From assembly GCA_019720755.1 (NCBI GenBank), contig CP081303.1:3673501-3737500 (forward strand): 64,000 bases of DNA, given 5' to 3'. The notes below the pieces were generated by a model. That model worked only from the letters and a program-made list of their open reading frames with translations. It searched no databases and had not been told where the DNA came from. Made by a program: the position numbers and the translations under genes. The DNA is from Prolixibacteraceae bacterium. Its GTDB lineage: Bacteria; Bacteroidota; Bacteroidia; Bacteroidales; Prolixibacteraceae. Shown in pieces: positions 55,589 through 64,000 of the stretch; within the stretch, counting starts at the first letter, position 1, and the number at the start of each line of letters is the position of its first letter.

Positions 55589-56155
55589 TTAATCTTTATT
55601 ATCAAATATCTTCTTTAATTCATTCCAACGTGGATCGATCACTTCTTCTTCCTCTTCAACTTCGTCTTCTTCGTAAGAATCGTCAAAATCACCACTGTAA
55701 CAATCTAATCTTTCCAACATCTCAGGGTTACACATCGAATTGCCTTGCTCATCTTCAGGATGAACATGTCTAAAAGGCAAAGCCAACGAAGTAAACTCAT
55801 AAAGATATTGCGACAACTCTAATTCATATTCATCTGGGTCAACATAGATAATATCATCATCCATATTTGTTTTCGGGTCTCCAAACTTTACAAACAGAGA
55901 TACTTCATTTTTAATATTCTGATTATATTCTTCTAAACATCTATCGCAAACAACTCTTGCATCTCCATTTACTTGAATTGTCAGTGTCATCAAAGAGGTT
56001 CTTTTTTCAAGAATAACTCTACATGCCACATCTCCTCCAAGGATTTCTCCCTCTTTATAGAACGAGAAAAAACAGTCGTCTAAAGTGAACTCAAATTCAT
56101 GAATTCCCTCTTTCAAACCTGAAAATAAAATCTTATATGTCGATAATTGTCTCAA
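55589..56155 (-). CDS. YceD/DUF177 family protein
   Basis: This 188-residue protein matches the YceD (DUF177) family, which sits beside rpmF and is linked to 23S rRNA accumulation and translation. Features are the CDRCLEEY motif near residue 70 and an acidic C-terminal region (residues 140-175, rich in Asp and Glu). The only in-frame start that keeps the conserved N-terminus is TTG at 56153-56155, as an upstream stop blocks an extension. It is co-directional with rpmF, 11 bases upstream. Confidence 0.88.
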   Translation of the reverse strand: MRQLSTYKILFSGLKEGIHEFEFTLDDCFFSFYKEGEILGGDVACRVILEKRTSLMTLTIQVNGDARVVCDRCLEEYNQNIKNEVSLFVKFGDPKTNMDDDIIYVDPDEYELELSQYLYEFTSLALPFRHVHPEDEQGNSMCNPEMLERLDCYSGDFDDSYEEDEVEEEEEVIDPRWNELKKIFDNKD

Positions 56156-56329
56156 ATCAAATTATTAAAAGCAGGGCAAAAGTATAAAAAAATGCATAAC
56201 TCAAGAAAAATATCGTATACTTTTCGTCTCTTTTTTAGCTTTTTGTGTATTTATTTCATTCTATACCCGAATCATTGTACAAATATGGATCGAATAAAAG
56301 CTAGAACTTACAGCAAATATAGTCTATTT

Positions 56330-57472
56330 TTATTGTTTTCGAAGAGAGACTCTAAATATAGTACCCTCACCTTCAACACTTTTCAATACTTTTATTTTTC
56401 CATCATGATATTGAACAACGATTCGACGGGCCAAAGATAGTCCAAGTCCCCAACCTCTTGGTTTTGTAGAGAAACCCGTTTTAAATATCTTCTTTTGTAA
56501 CTTCTGGGGGATTCCTTTGCCTGTATCCGCAATATCAATAAAAACATAGTCTCTATCTTCACTATGTTTTATGCTTATTTCTCCCTTTCCATCAATTGAA
56601 TCTAAAGAGTTCTTAATCAGATTCTCGAATACCCATCCCAATAAGACTTTATTCATAGGAATACTGTCTGTTCCAATTTTATCAAAATTATGAACCTGAA
56701 CCTTACGTGGAATTCTTTTTTCAAAATAGATTACAATCTCGTCTATTAAAGAGTGGAGAGAGTGTACTTCCATGGTAGGATCAGAACCTATCATCGAAAA
56801 GCGCTCTGCAATATTTGAAAGATGTGATACATCTTTTCTCATCTCAATAGAGATTTCACTATTATTCTCCTCCATCTCTAAAAGATCAACCCATGCACCT
56901 AATGCACTTATTGGAGTCCCTAATTGATGGGCTGTCTCTTTGGCCAATCCTACCCACAAGAGGTTGCGTTCCATCTTGCTATCACGTCTATAAAACCACC
57001 AACCAATAAAGAATATCAAAGAGATTAAAAGTATCTGAATAAATGGAAAAAAGCGCAATCGCTTCAACCATATGGAATCGTTGTAGTATATATAGTTCTT
57101 CTTGTCGCCACTTAATGTAATTTCAATCGGAATATAATGAAGTTTCATGTTCGAAAGAGCATCAAAAATGATTGTACTATCTTGACCATTTTTAATGACA
57201 TTCCTAGAGGTAACAATATTCTCTTTTTCATCAAGAACAATTAAGGGAATAGACTCATTGTTTTGAATAATGTCTATAACAAAAGAGTAGTCATTACTAA
57301 AATTAGATGAGTTACTAGAAAGAAGGCGAGTGGCTCCTGCAATATTGAGAACCTTTTGATGTTCTTCCTTCTTTAATTTATCGACTAACACCTGAGTGAA
57401 CCACAAAGTTCCAACACAGGTAACAAATAAGAAAGCTAGTACAATGAAGTTTAATACACGCCTATTCCACAT
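56330..57472 (-). CDS. Orphan sensor histidine kinase
   Basis: This 380-residue inner-membrane kinase has two TM segments (about residues 7-25 and 145-165) around an extracytoplasmic sensor of about 120 residues with no known name. The H-box AHQLGTPISALGAW lies near residue 180, the N-box VFENLIKNSLDSI near 275, and glycine boxes DTGKGIP and GWGLGLSLARRI follow. No response regulator is adjacent. It starts only four bases after the dxs stop, so it is probably cotranscribed with dxs. Confidence 0.92.
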   Translation of the reverse strand: MWNRRVLNFIVLAFLFVTCVGTLWFTQVLVDKLKKEEHQKVLNIAGATRLLSSNSSNFSNDYSFVIDIIQNNESIPLIVLDEKENIVTSRNVIKNGQDSTIIFDALSNMKLHYIPIEITLSGDKKNYIYYNDSIWLKRLRFFPFIQILLISLIFFIGWWFYRRDSKMERNLLWVGLAKETAHQLGTPISALGAWVDLLEMEENNSEISIEMRKDVSHLSNIAERFSMIGSDPTMEVHSLHSLIDEIVIYFEKRIPRKVQVHNFDKIGTDSIPMNKVLLGWVFENLIKNSLDSIDGKGEISIKHSEDRDYVFIDIADTGKGIPQKLQKKIFKTGFSTKPRGWGLGLSLARRIVVQYHDGKIKVLKSVEGEGTIFRVSLRKQ

Positions 57473-57476
57473 ATTT

Positions 57477-59387
57477 CTACAATTTTGAGATGAGTTCCTC
57501 TAACTTGTTTTTAATGCCATCCACATCAAATTCACAAACACGATAAAGGTCATCTTGAGTTCCGTGTTCAACAAAGTGATCTGGGACACCCAGACGAATA
57601 ACACCTCCCTTATAAGAAAATAAAGACAACTCCTCTAAAACTGCACTCCCGAAACCTCCTTGAATGACACCATCTTCAACAGTAACAACATAATCATAAT
57701 TACCAGATGCTATTTGTTGAATAATATTTACATCTAAAGGTTTCACATATCTCATATCATAATGCGTGAATTGATATCCAGACGAAATTTCAATCTGATC
57801 TAAAGCTTCAGAAACAAAATTACCTGGATGACCTAGAGAAAGAACGGCTATTTTTTCTCCTTGTCTCAACATTCTACCAACACCAGGAGCAACCTTATGC
57901 ATTTCATTCTTCCAATCTACACGGACCCCTTTCCCTCTAGGATAACGAATTGATACAGGTCCATATCCAAAATCTTGATATGTATACATCATATCACGCA
58001 ATTCCCACTCATCCATTGGAGCAGCAATAGTCATATTAGGGATAATGCGCAAAAAGGCCAAATCGAAAACTCCATGATGTGTCGCACCATCAGCACCTAC
58101 AAGGCCACCTCTATCTAGAAAGAAGGTTACATCTAATTTCTGTAATGCAACATCATGTATTACCTGATCATATGCTCTCTGCATAAAGGAAGAGTAGATA
58201 TTACAGAACGGCATTTTCCCTTCACAAGCAAGTCCTGCAGAAAAGGTTACAGCATGCTGCTCTGCAATTCCAACATCGAAGCTTCTTTCTGGAAATTCAC
58301 GCATCATCTTGTTCATGGAACATCCCGTAGGCATAGCTGGGGTGATTCCTACAATATTCTCATTCTTCATGGACAGCTCCACAATAGTCTCACCAAAAAC
58401 ATCTTGATACTTTATTGGAGACTTCTCCTCCTTATTCGTAGTGGTTTTAATTACCAATCCTGTTTCTGTATCAAAACGTCCAGGGGCTGCATGCCACTTC
58501 GTTTGGTCGTCTTCAGCAGGTTTAAATCCCTTTCCTTTTTTTGTGATTACATGCAAAAGTTTGGGTCCTTTAATCCTTTTTAGGTCTTCCATGATACGAA
58601 CCATGTTTTCAGTATCATGCCCATCAATTGGCCCAAAGTAGCGGAAATTCAACCCTTCAAAAAGATTACTACTGCGTAATAGCATCGATTTTAGCCCCAT
58701 CTGTGTTTGATGTACTATTTTTCTCGCTTTAGGACCAAAACTATTCATCGAACCAAGAAGGTTCCACACATCATTTCGTAATTTATTATATGCTGTAGAT
58801 GTACTCATATTGACCAAATATTGACTTACCCCTCCTACATTAGGGTCAATCGCCATTTGATTATCATTAAGTACAACCAATATATCAGACTTAGTGATTG
58901 CTGCATTATTTAGCCCCTCAAAAGCCATTCCTCCAGTCATGGAACCATCTCCGATGACAGCAACAACCTTACGATCTTCTCCAGAGAGAGAGGTTCCAAC
59001 AGACATCCCTAATCCAGCAGATATCGAGGTAGATGAGTGTCCTACTCCAAATGCATCGTAAATACTCTCCTCGCGAGAAGGGAAACCACATAAGCCTTTA
59101 AATTTTCTATTCGTATGAAACTCATCTCTTCTACCCGTAAGAATCTTGTGTCCATAAGCTTGATGGCCTACATCCCATATTAATCGATCAAATGGGGTAT
59201 TATATACGTAATGTAATGCTACTGTTAATTCAACAACACCTAGATTAGCTCCTAAGTGCCCTGGATTTTCAGCATTACTTTTCAAAATAAAATCTCTTAA
59301 TTCAGCGCATACTTGTCTTAGTTCTTCAACTTTTAGTTCTCGAAGATCTGAAGGACTCTGGATGCTATATAGTAGGTTTTTTTCCAA
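57477..59387 (-). CDS. dxs: 1-deoxy-D-xylulose-5-phosphate synthase
   Basis: This 636-residue thiamine-diphosphate enzyme joins pyruvate and glyceraldehyde 3-phosphate in the first step of the MEP isoprenoid route. It has LIWDVGHQAYGHKILTGR, the TPP motif GDGSMTGGMAFEGLNNA and the transketolase-like DVGIAEQHAVTFSAG with catalytic His. The best start is a TTG at 59385-59387 (giving MEKNLLYSI); an in-frame stop just upstream excludes a longer form and no near ATG keeps the conserved N-terminus. The kinase gene follows by four bases. Confidence 0.96.
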   Translation of the reverse strand: MEKNLLYSIQSPSDLRELKVEELRQVCAELRDFILKSNAENPGHLGANLGVVELTVALHYVYNTPFDRLIWDVGHQAYGHKILTGRRDEFHTNRKFKGLCGFPSREESIYDAFGVGHSSTSISAGLGMSVGTSLSGEDRKVVAVIGDGSMTGGMAFEGLNNAAITKSDILVVLNDNQMAIDPNVGGVSQYLVNMSTSTAYNKLRNDVWNLLGSMNSFGPKARKIVHQTQMGLKSMLLRSSNLFEGLNFRYFGPIDGHDTENMVRIMEDLKRIKGPKLLHVITKKGKGFKPAEDDQTKWHAAPGRFDTETGLVIKTTTNKEEKSPIKYQDVFGETIVELSMKNENIVGITPAMPTGCSMNKMMREFPERSFDVGIAEQHAVTFSAGLACEGKMPFCNIYSSFMQRAYDQVIHDVALQKLDVTFFLDRGGLVGADGATHHGVFDLAFLRIIPNMTIAAPMDEWELRDMMYTYQDFGYGPVSIRYPRGKGVRVDWKNEMHKVAPGVGRMLRQGEKIAVLSLGHPGNFVSEALDQIEISSGYQFTHYDMRYVKPLDVNIIQQIASGNYDYVVTVEDGVIQGGFGSAVLEELSLFSYKGGVIRLGVPDHFVEHGTQDDLYRVCEFDVDGIKNKLEELISKL

Positions 59388-59641
59388 TTTTTTGTGTTTT
59401 AGAGGAAATAAAAGTCAACGACAGTGTAATCACAAAGTGATATTAACGACGTAACGTAACAAATTTCTGTACAAAACTAATGTATTTTAGTAAAACTCCC
59501 TTAATAAGAAGATGATTATCATCACATGTCTATAATCTATCACTAATAAATTGACTCTCTAAAATATAGCAAAAAAATAGTTTTTAGACATCATTAAAAT
59601 CATTTCTATAAAACATATAGTAAATGTTTTGTTCATTATAA

Positions 59642-59649
59642 TATTTTTG
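59642..59649 (+). promoter_or_regulatory. Candidate -7 element for the OmpA-like gene
   Basis: TATTTTTG is a full TAnnTTTG match 25 bases before the ATG at 59675. AGGGGAT near 59664-59670 is an unusually clear Shine-Dalgarno-like stretch for this genome. Confidence 0.45.
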
Positions 59650-59674
59650 CATTAAACTATAAAAGGGGATAACA

Positions 59675-60643
59675 ATGGATACTACTATTAAACGAATCTT
59701 ATACTCAATTATTATGGTCTTGCTAATGTCATCATGTTATACCAAAAAGGTGTACAATGAATTACAAACCAAATATGATGCAGAGGTTAAAGAGAATAAA
59801 ACAAAAGATAATGATTTAGAAGAGAAAAAAATAACCATAACAGAATTAAACTTTGCAATAGATCGTAATAAGAAACACATAAAAGAGTTGTGCCAAGATA
59901 CAACTAGGTTGTATTGGAAAAATAGGAACCTTGCTCTTGAGAAAAAATCTTCTGAGAATAGAATTACACAATACAAAGAACAGATAAAAGAGATTCAAAC
60001 TGGAACAAATTCACAAATAGACCAATATCTATCTCAATTTGAAAAGCTTAATAAAACCCTTGAGAACAAAGAAAAAACAATAAGACTCGAAAAACTGAAG
60101 GTTGAAAAGCAAGAGAATGAAGTGGAAAGAATGAAGGTTTTGATTCAAAGACAAAAAGACATTCAAAGCAATATTAAAATAGAATTGGCAGATGCTCTTT
60201 TAGGGTATGTCGACAATGGTATCACCATAAAAAACTATAAGGGTAGAGTTTATGTATCATTCGAAGAAAAATTACTCTTTAATATTGGGGAATATAATGT
60301 CGATGGCAAAGGGACTGAAGTAATTAAGAAACTTGCATCAGTGCTTGCTGAAAATAAGGATCTACAAATCATTGTCGAGGGACATACAGATAACATGACG
60401 ATTAAAAAAGAAAGTCAGTTTAAAGATAACTGGGATTTAAGTGTACTTCGTGCAACTTCTGTCGTTCGAGAAATACTTAAAAATAAAAATATCAATCCGC
60501 AAAGAATATCTGCAGCGGGTAGAAGTAAATTCTTTCCTATTGATGATAACAATACCCCTGAAGGAAGGCAGCGTAATCGAAGAACAGAAATCATTCTTGC
60601 TCCAAACTTAGAAAAAATGTTTGAAATCATTAATCCTAAATAG
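59675..60643 (+). CDS. OmpA-family lipoprotein with coiled coil
   Basis: This 322-residue protein has a lipoprotein signal (LLMSSC lipobox, Cys near 21), a long charged coiled-coil segment (about residues 30-170, heptad-like Glu/Lys-rich), a short linker and a C-terminal OmpA domain (about 200-310) with IIVEGHTDN and RNRRTEIIL, which binds peptidoglycan. It should be anchored in the outer membrane and bridge to the cell wall. It is monocistronic between a divergent dxs side and a strong terminator. Confidence 0.93.
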   Translation: MDTTIKRILYSIIMVLLMSSCYTKKVYNELQTKYDAEVKENKTKDNDLEEKKITITELNFAIDRNKKHIKELCQDTTRLYWKNRNLALEKKSSENRITQYKEQIKEIQTGTNSQIDQYLSQFEKLNKTLENKEKTIRLEKLKVEKQENEVERMKVLIQRQKDIQSNIKIELADALLGYVDNGITIKNYKGRVYVSFEEKLLFNIGEYNVDGKGTEVIKKLASVLAENKDLQIIVEGHTDNMTIKKESQFKDNWDLSVLRATSVVREILKNKNINPQRISAAGRSKFFPIDDNNTPEGRQRNRRTEIILAPNLEKMFEIINPK

Positions 60644-60646
60644 TCA

Positions 60647-60685
60647 TTTTAAAGAGAAGGATATGTGAAATCCTTCTCTTTAAAA
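60647..60685. terminator. Terminator after the OmpA-like gene
   Basis: TTTTAAAGAGAAGGAT pairs perfectly with ATCCTTCTCTTTAAAA around a seven-base loop. A- and T-ends let it act both ways, also ending the minus-strand PHP gene. Confidence 0.88.
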
Positions 60686-60690
60686 TATAC

Positions 60691-61482
60691 TTACTTCAAT
60701 TGAAAATCACCAATACTTATCGGCAAACCATCGTATCGATACAACTTGTCAACGCCTAATACTTTTAAACGTCTGATAGCTTCTTGATAATTACGCAGAA
60801 GATGCTCTAACTTGTGCGTGTCAGAACCAACGATGAACTTAACTCCCTTTTTAAGAAATATTGAAACAATTTCATCAGAAGGAAAAAAGTCTTGACAAGG
60901 TCTACTTAAACCACTCGTATTATATTCGGCAAAAATATTATTTGCAACGAGAAGATCAGCTAGATCATTATAGACCTTCGTTAGATCAATAGACGGGATA
61001 TAATTATACTTCTTTATTAAATCTGGATGAGAAATAATATTAAACAGACCACTACATACTGCCTCAGATAAAAGCTCATAATACCTTTGGTATAAAAAAT
61101 CTATACTATTTTTCTTGTAGATATTGTGATTGGGATCAGAATCAAAATTTTCACCATCAATATGATGAATTGACCCCATAACATAATCAAAAGGATATGC
61201 CTCTATCACTTCTCTCGTCTCCTTTACCTTATCTGGATAATAATCCACCTCTAACCCTAACAAGATCTGAATCTGTCCAGTATATTTCTTCTTACAACGA
61301 AGCACTTCTGATACCATCTCAGGTATGATATCAACAGAAGCAGTCCAATCGTTTGGATAGAATCCATAATGATCAGAAAACCCAATCGAATCAACTCCTA
61401 ACGAAATTGCACGTTCTACAATCTCTTCATGTGAACAAATACCATCAGAAAATAATGTGTGTATATGATAATCTACCAACAT
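60691..61482 (-). CDS. PHP-domain phosphatase, histidinol-phosphatase-like
   Basis: This 263-residue metal enzyme has the PHP fold: the first motif HIHTLFSDG at residues 6-14, SDHYGF near 37, GLEVDYYP near 80, SIHHIDG near 110 and the late GSDTHK. HisK/HisJ proteins of this family hydrolyse histidinol phosphate. With no his genes nearby, another phosphoester substrate is possible. Its ATG immediately follows the stop of the upstream GH32-like gene, so they are translationally coupled. This pairing with a sugar-active protein is unusual. Confidence 0.87.
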   Translation of the reverse strand: MLVDYHIHTLFSDGICSHEEIVERAISLGVDSIGFSDHYGFYPNDWTASVDIIPEMVSEVLRCKKKYTGQIQILLGLEVDYYPDKVKETREVIEAYPFDYVMGSIHHIDGENFDSDPNHNIYKKNSIDFLYQRYYELLSEAVCSGLFNIISHPDLIKKYNYIPSIDLTKVYNDLADLLVANNIFAEYNTSGLSRPCQDFFPSDEIVSIFLKKGVKFIVGSDTHKLEHLLRNYQEAIRRLKVLGVDKLYRYDGLPISIGDFQLK

Positions 61483-62811
61483 TTATTTCTCCTCATTTCT
61501 TTCGATAGGTTTCACACTAAGTGATTTTATTGTCAATTCACCTCCCTGATTAAATAAAACCGCCTTAGGTGCCTTCTTCACATAATCAATTGAAATACTC
61601 ATCACTTTAGCTCCATTATTATAATAGAAGTCTACAAATCCATTGTCAATAACTGCCAATACCTGCACAAAAGAATCAACGGGCTTCACTGCCATCTCCC
61701 CTCCTGTACATTGATAAATATTTTGTTTCTTATAATATCTTAATTCATATCCACTACTTTTACTTCCAACTTTGAATAAAAAGCCATAAGAACTAACATC
61801 ATTATAATCTAGTGTGGCATCAATAATATAAGACATTGGGTGCTTTCCTGACAAAGGATTCTTACCTAAACCAGGTATTAATTTCTTATTCTCTCTAACT
61901 GTCTCTTTATCGAAGATTAAAGAACCGAAATAAGGTGCAAAATGAAAACGTTTTTCAGATATTGTAAGTTTCTTTGGAGAGGTGCATTTTAAACTATAAT
62001 CATCATTTTTATAATTATCTGAAGTAATTGCACCAAGAATAAGATATTCTCCCTGCTCATCTAGAATCAGACTCTGTAAGTATCCGCTTCCATAATCTAG
62101 CCTAATTTTAGGATCAAATTGGATAAGACCATTGGATTTAAAGGATATAGGAATATAACTGTTATCAACCAATAGATACGATTGTTTTTCGGCTTCAAAA
62201 AAAGCAACTCTACTACTAACCCCTGACATTACTGCAATACGCTTCCAATTCTTTAAATCTTCAGATTTATATATTATTAATTGTGATGTATCTATATTGA
62301 TAAAGGTAAGTATCCAACATTTCTGACTGTTACTCCAATTTATTGAAGGAAAGTCAACCTTTCCCATATTAAGAGCATCAATAGAAAAAGAAAAGTTCGT
62401 TTCTGACCATTCATCTGATTTAAAACTTTTTAAAATAAATCCAGTTGATTTTGCCTCTAATAAATAGGTCCCTTTATTTTTACCGAGCTTAGAATATTTG
62501 TCTTGAAATACTCCCCATCTATTTTTCATATCCATACTAAATGGGGCATTTATCAATGACTTATTACTCCAAACACAAAGATCTTTTGATGTAGTCTGTT
62601 TCATAATAAAATTATCAGATTCTTCATCTGACACATGTTCAACATAGAATAAATGATACGTTTCATCTACCTTTGTAATACCAGAGAAATCAACAATCTT
62701 TCCTTTATTATAATAATGAAAATTACTTGTAGGGAGATCCTTTGAACGCTTAGCAAAAGCATTCATATGTAAGAACAAAAAAGTTGTAAGGACTAACAGT
62801 ATACGATTCAT
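61483..62811 (-). CDS. Secreted GH32-like protein (fructanase fold), divergent
   Basis: This ~442-residue protein has a signal peptide (MNRILLVLTTFLFLHMNAFA) and the five-bladed propeller plus beta-sandwich layout of GH32/GH-J enzymes. GKIVDFSGITKVDETYHLFY aligns to the WMNDPNG-GEYHLFY block, keeping the Asp nucleophile position. VDFPSINW aligns to the RDP block and keeps its Asp. FFEAEKQSY aligns to the EC block and keeps the Glu. The surrounding consensus residues differ, so activity is uncertain. A C-terminal sandwich (about 320-442) is typical of family members. An earlier start at 62838 is possible. It is coupled to the PHP gene. Confidence 0.62.
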   Translation of the reverse strand: MNRILLVLTTFLFLHMNAFAKRSKDLPTSNFHYYNKGKIVDFSGITKVDETYHLFYVEHVSDEESDNFIMKQTTSKDLCVWSNKSLINAPFSMDMKNRWGVFQDKYSKLGKNKGTYLLEAKSTGFILKSFKSDEWSETNFSFSIDALNMGKVDFPSINWSNSQKCWILTFINIDTSQLIIYKSEDLKNWKRIAVMSGVSSRVAFFEAEKQSYLLVDNSYIPISFKSNGLIQFDPKIRLDYGSGYLQSLILDEQGEYLILGAITSDNYKNDDYSLKCTSPKKLTISEKRFHFAPYFGSLIFDKETVRENKKLIPGLGKNPLSGKHPMSYIIDATLDYNDVSSYGFLFKVGSKSSGYELRYYKKQNIYQCTGGEMAVKPVDSFVQVLAVIDNGFVDFYYNNGAKVMSISIDYVKKAPKAVLFNQGGELTIKSLSVKPIERNEEK

Positions 62812-62935
62812 AATTGAGTTGAATTTCATAAAAGACATTTCTACATTAAAGAAACAAAGAAAAAATAACTTATCAATATACTTAGATCTTAGATTATCAT
62901 TATATTAGAAATGATTAAGAAGTAATACCAAATTG

Positions 62936-64000
62936 CAGGGCTTGTTCATGAATTATTTAAATGAGAAAAGGTCGACTATTCATATTATATTTGGATTTGT
63001 AAAAACAGATATAAATTATGGATAACGACCTTTCAAGTGCCGAAATTAGAAAATTTTATGAGAAATTACAAGTCAAATTGGTAGATAATAGGAGTCATGT
63101 AGGACTTAAGCACGAATTGGCTTTTGTTATCACTCTTTTTATTATCTCAATTCTGACAAGTTATGGTCATCTAAGTATGAATAAAATTCATCGCAATATG
63201 GTTCGTCATTACGAGAAACTATGTATCTGTTTGCATAAAGATATCGACAGTTGTATAAGTCGAGTTCAGTTAACAAGAATCCTATCTGAATTTGATTATG
63301 ATTCCTTTTTGACAATTTGTGATGAAGTATACTCTTCTACAGAATGGATATCTATTGATGGGAAGGAACTTCGAGGAAGTATAGATTCTAAAAGCAATAA
63401 AAAGAGAGGGTTAAGTATTGTTTACTCTATTGGTCATAACACAAATGTACAACAGTTATTAGGTTTTTATGATGGGACAAAAGAGAGTGAAAAGAGTATT
63501 GTTTATGATCATATTCTTGAGTTGCCAGAGCAGGCAAAGATAACACTCGACGCAATGCACAATTCAGAAAATCTGTTGTCTAATATTCACCAAAATAGTC
63601 GATTCTATTTGACTCAAATAAAGTCAAATCAGAAGAAATTAAAGGATGACTTAGTGCATACATCCAATCATATAAAAGTAGATGATGTGATGACAGAAAT
63701 AGACAAGTCACATGGAAGAATAGACTCTAGGAAGTACGAAATATACCCAATAAATACAGAAATGTTAGATCCTAGATGGTGTAATAGTGGCATATGTAAT
63801 ATGATTAAAGTGACAAGAGAGAGTTATAATGTAAAGAGAGATAAAAGGAGTACAGAAACACGATATTATATCACAAATTATAATGGGAAAATCGATGAAA
63901 TTGCTGGAGCTATTAGAGGTCATTGGAAAATAGAAATAATGAATCGTATTCGTGATGTTAATTTTGGAGAAGACAAATTAAAGTCTTTAGATCATGGATT
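62936..64000 (+). mobile_element. ISAs1-family insertion sequence, left part
   Basis: The element runs off the window edge. The possible left end is CAGGGCTTGTTCATG at 62936, resembling the CAGGG ends often seen in ISAs1 elements; this is tentative because the right end is not in the window. Confidence 0.55.
63018..64000 (+). CDS. ISAs1-family transposase, 3' end outside window
   Basis: The frame opens with ATG at 63018 (MDNDLSSAEIRKFYEK) and continues to the window edge, giving at least 327 residues. It has the family's N-terminal helical part, then WISIDGKELRGS (first catalytic Asp), KITLDAMHNSENL (second Asp) and GHWKIEIMNR (Glu) followed by RDVNFGED. These are the DDE motifs of ISAs1 transposases. 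The stretch after the Glu differs from the common ENxLHW form. The protein appears intact within the visible part. ISAs1 elements are usually about 1.2-1.4 kb. Confidence 0.88.
   Translation, partial: MDNDLSSAEIRKFYEKLQVKLVDNRSHVGLKHELAFVITLFIISILTSYGHLSMNKIHRNMVRHYEKLCICLHKDIDSCISRVQLTRILSEFDYDSFLTICDEVYSSTEWISIDGKELRGSIDSKSNKKRGLSIVYSIGHNTNVQQLLGFYDGTKESEKSIVYDHILELPEQAKITLDAMHNSENLLSNIHQNSRFYLTQIKSNQKKLKDDLVHTSNHIKVDDVMTEIDKSHGRIDSRKYEIYPINTEMLDPRWCNSGICNMIKVTRESYNVKRDKRSTETRYYITNYNGKIDEIAGAIRGHWKIEIMNRIRDVNFGEDKLKSLDHG

Overview
The window is low-GC chromosomal DNA from a member of the Bacteroidota, most likely a marine, Marinilabiliales/Prolixibacteraceae-like organism; that rank is inferred from gene content only. 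Supporting signs are GLPGLI-family proteins, a TonB-linked outer-membrane receptor, DUF3098, DUF4834 and DUF5723 proteins, a type IX secretion C-terminal domain, the ftsX-DUF3098-uppP-truB-queA block, and TAnnTTTG-type -7 promoter elements with few Shine-Dalgarno sequences. No tRNA, rRNA or CRISPR array was seen.

Layout. 1-4664: the 3' part of an RND efflux pump, a duplicated terminator hairpin, and a LytS/LytTR two-component pair. 5309-7609: a secreted GH92 mannosidase. 7610-9071: a gene-poor stretch with degenerate repeats and a structured element. 9072-11741: a small His/Cys-rich protein followed by a TonB receptor with a His-rich loop, which looks like metal (zinc) uptake. 11812-19830 (minus strand): a large outer-membrane receptor preceded by four tandem GLPGLI genes, three of them paired with a tiny secreted peptide carrying a CGDG motif, plus the remnant of a fifth GLPGLI gene. 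This array is the strongest candidate for an undescribed system. 20054-26766: surface-glycan genes (GT4 glycosyltransferase, glycerophosphotransferase-like enzyme, flippase, YfhO-like membrane protein). 26777-30571: the conserved ftsX-to-queA block. 30667-42951: a lipoprotein, glyS, DUF4834, and a four-gene surface-protein operon ending upstream in a nuclease-like enzyme with a type IX sorting domain, then an unusual helical protein and a small barrel. 43554-44444: ribB under an FMN riboswitch. 44716-54379: a U32 peptidase-like tRNA enzyme, a frameshifted barrel gene, a comB-like/patB-like pair, a polyprenyl synthase, an MMPL-type exporter and a Na/Pi cotransporter. 54800-59387: bactofilin, a YceD/rpmF pair, an orphan histidine kinase and dxs. 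59675-62811: an OmpA-like lipoprotein, then a PHP phosphatase and a GH32-like protein in one operon. 62936-64000: the left part of an ISAs1-type insertion sequence cut by the window edge.

How the parts may work together. Most of the window serves the cell envelope: lipid carrier supply (dxs, polyprenyl synthase, uppP), glycan assembly and export, division (ftsX), and outer-membrane transport. In the GLPGLI array, each repeated unit on the minus strand reads leader hairpin, AT microsatellite region, CGDG peptide, intercistronic hairpin, GLPGLI protein, and the last GLPGLI gene leads into the receptor gene. This suggests a secreted peptide, a periplasmic partner and an outer-membrane channel acting together, but the function is unknown.
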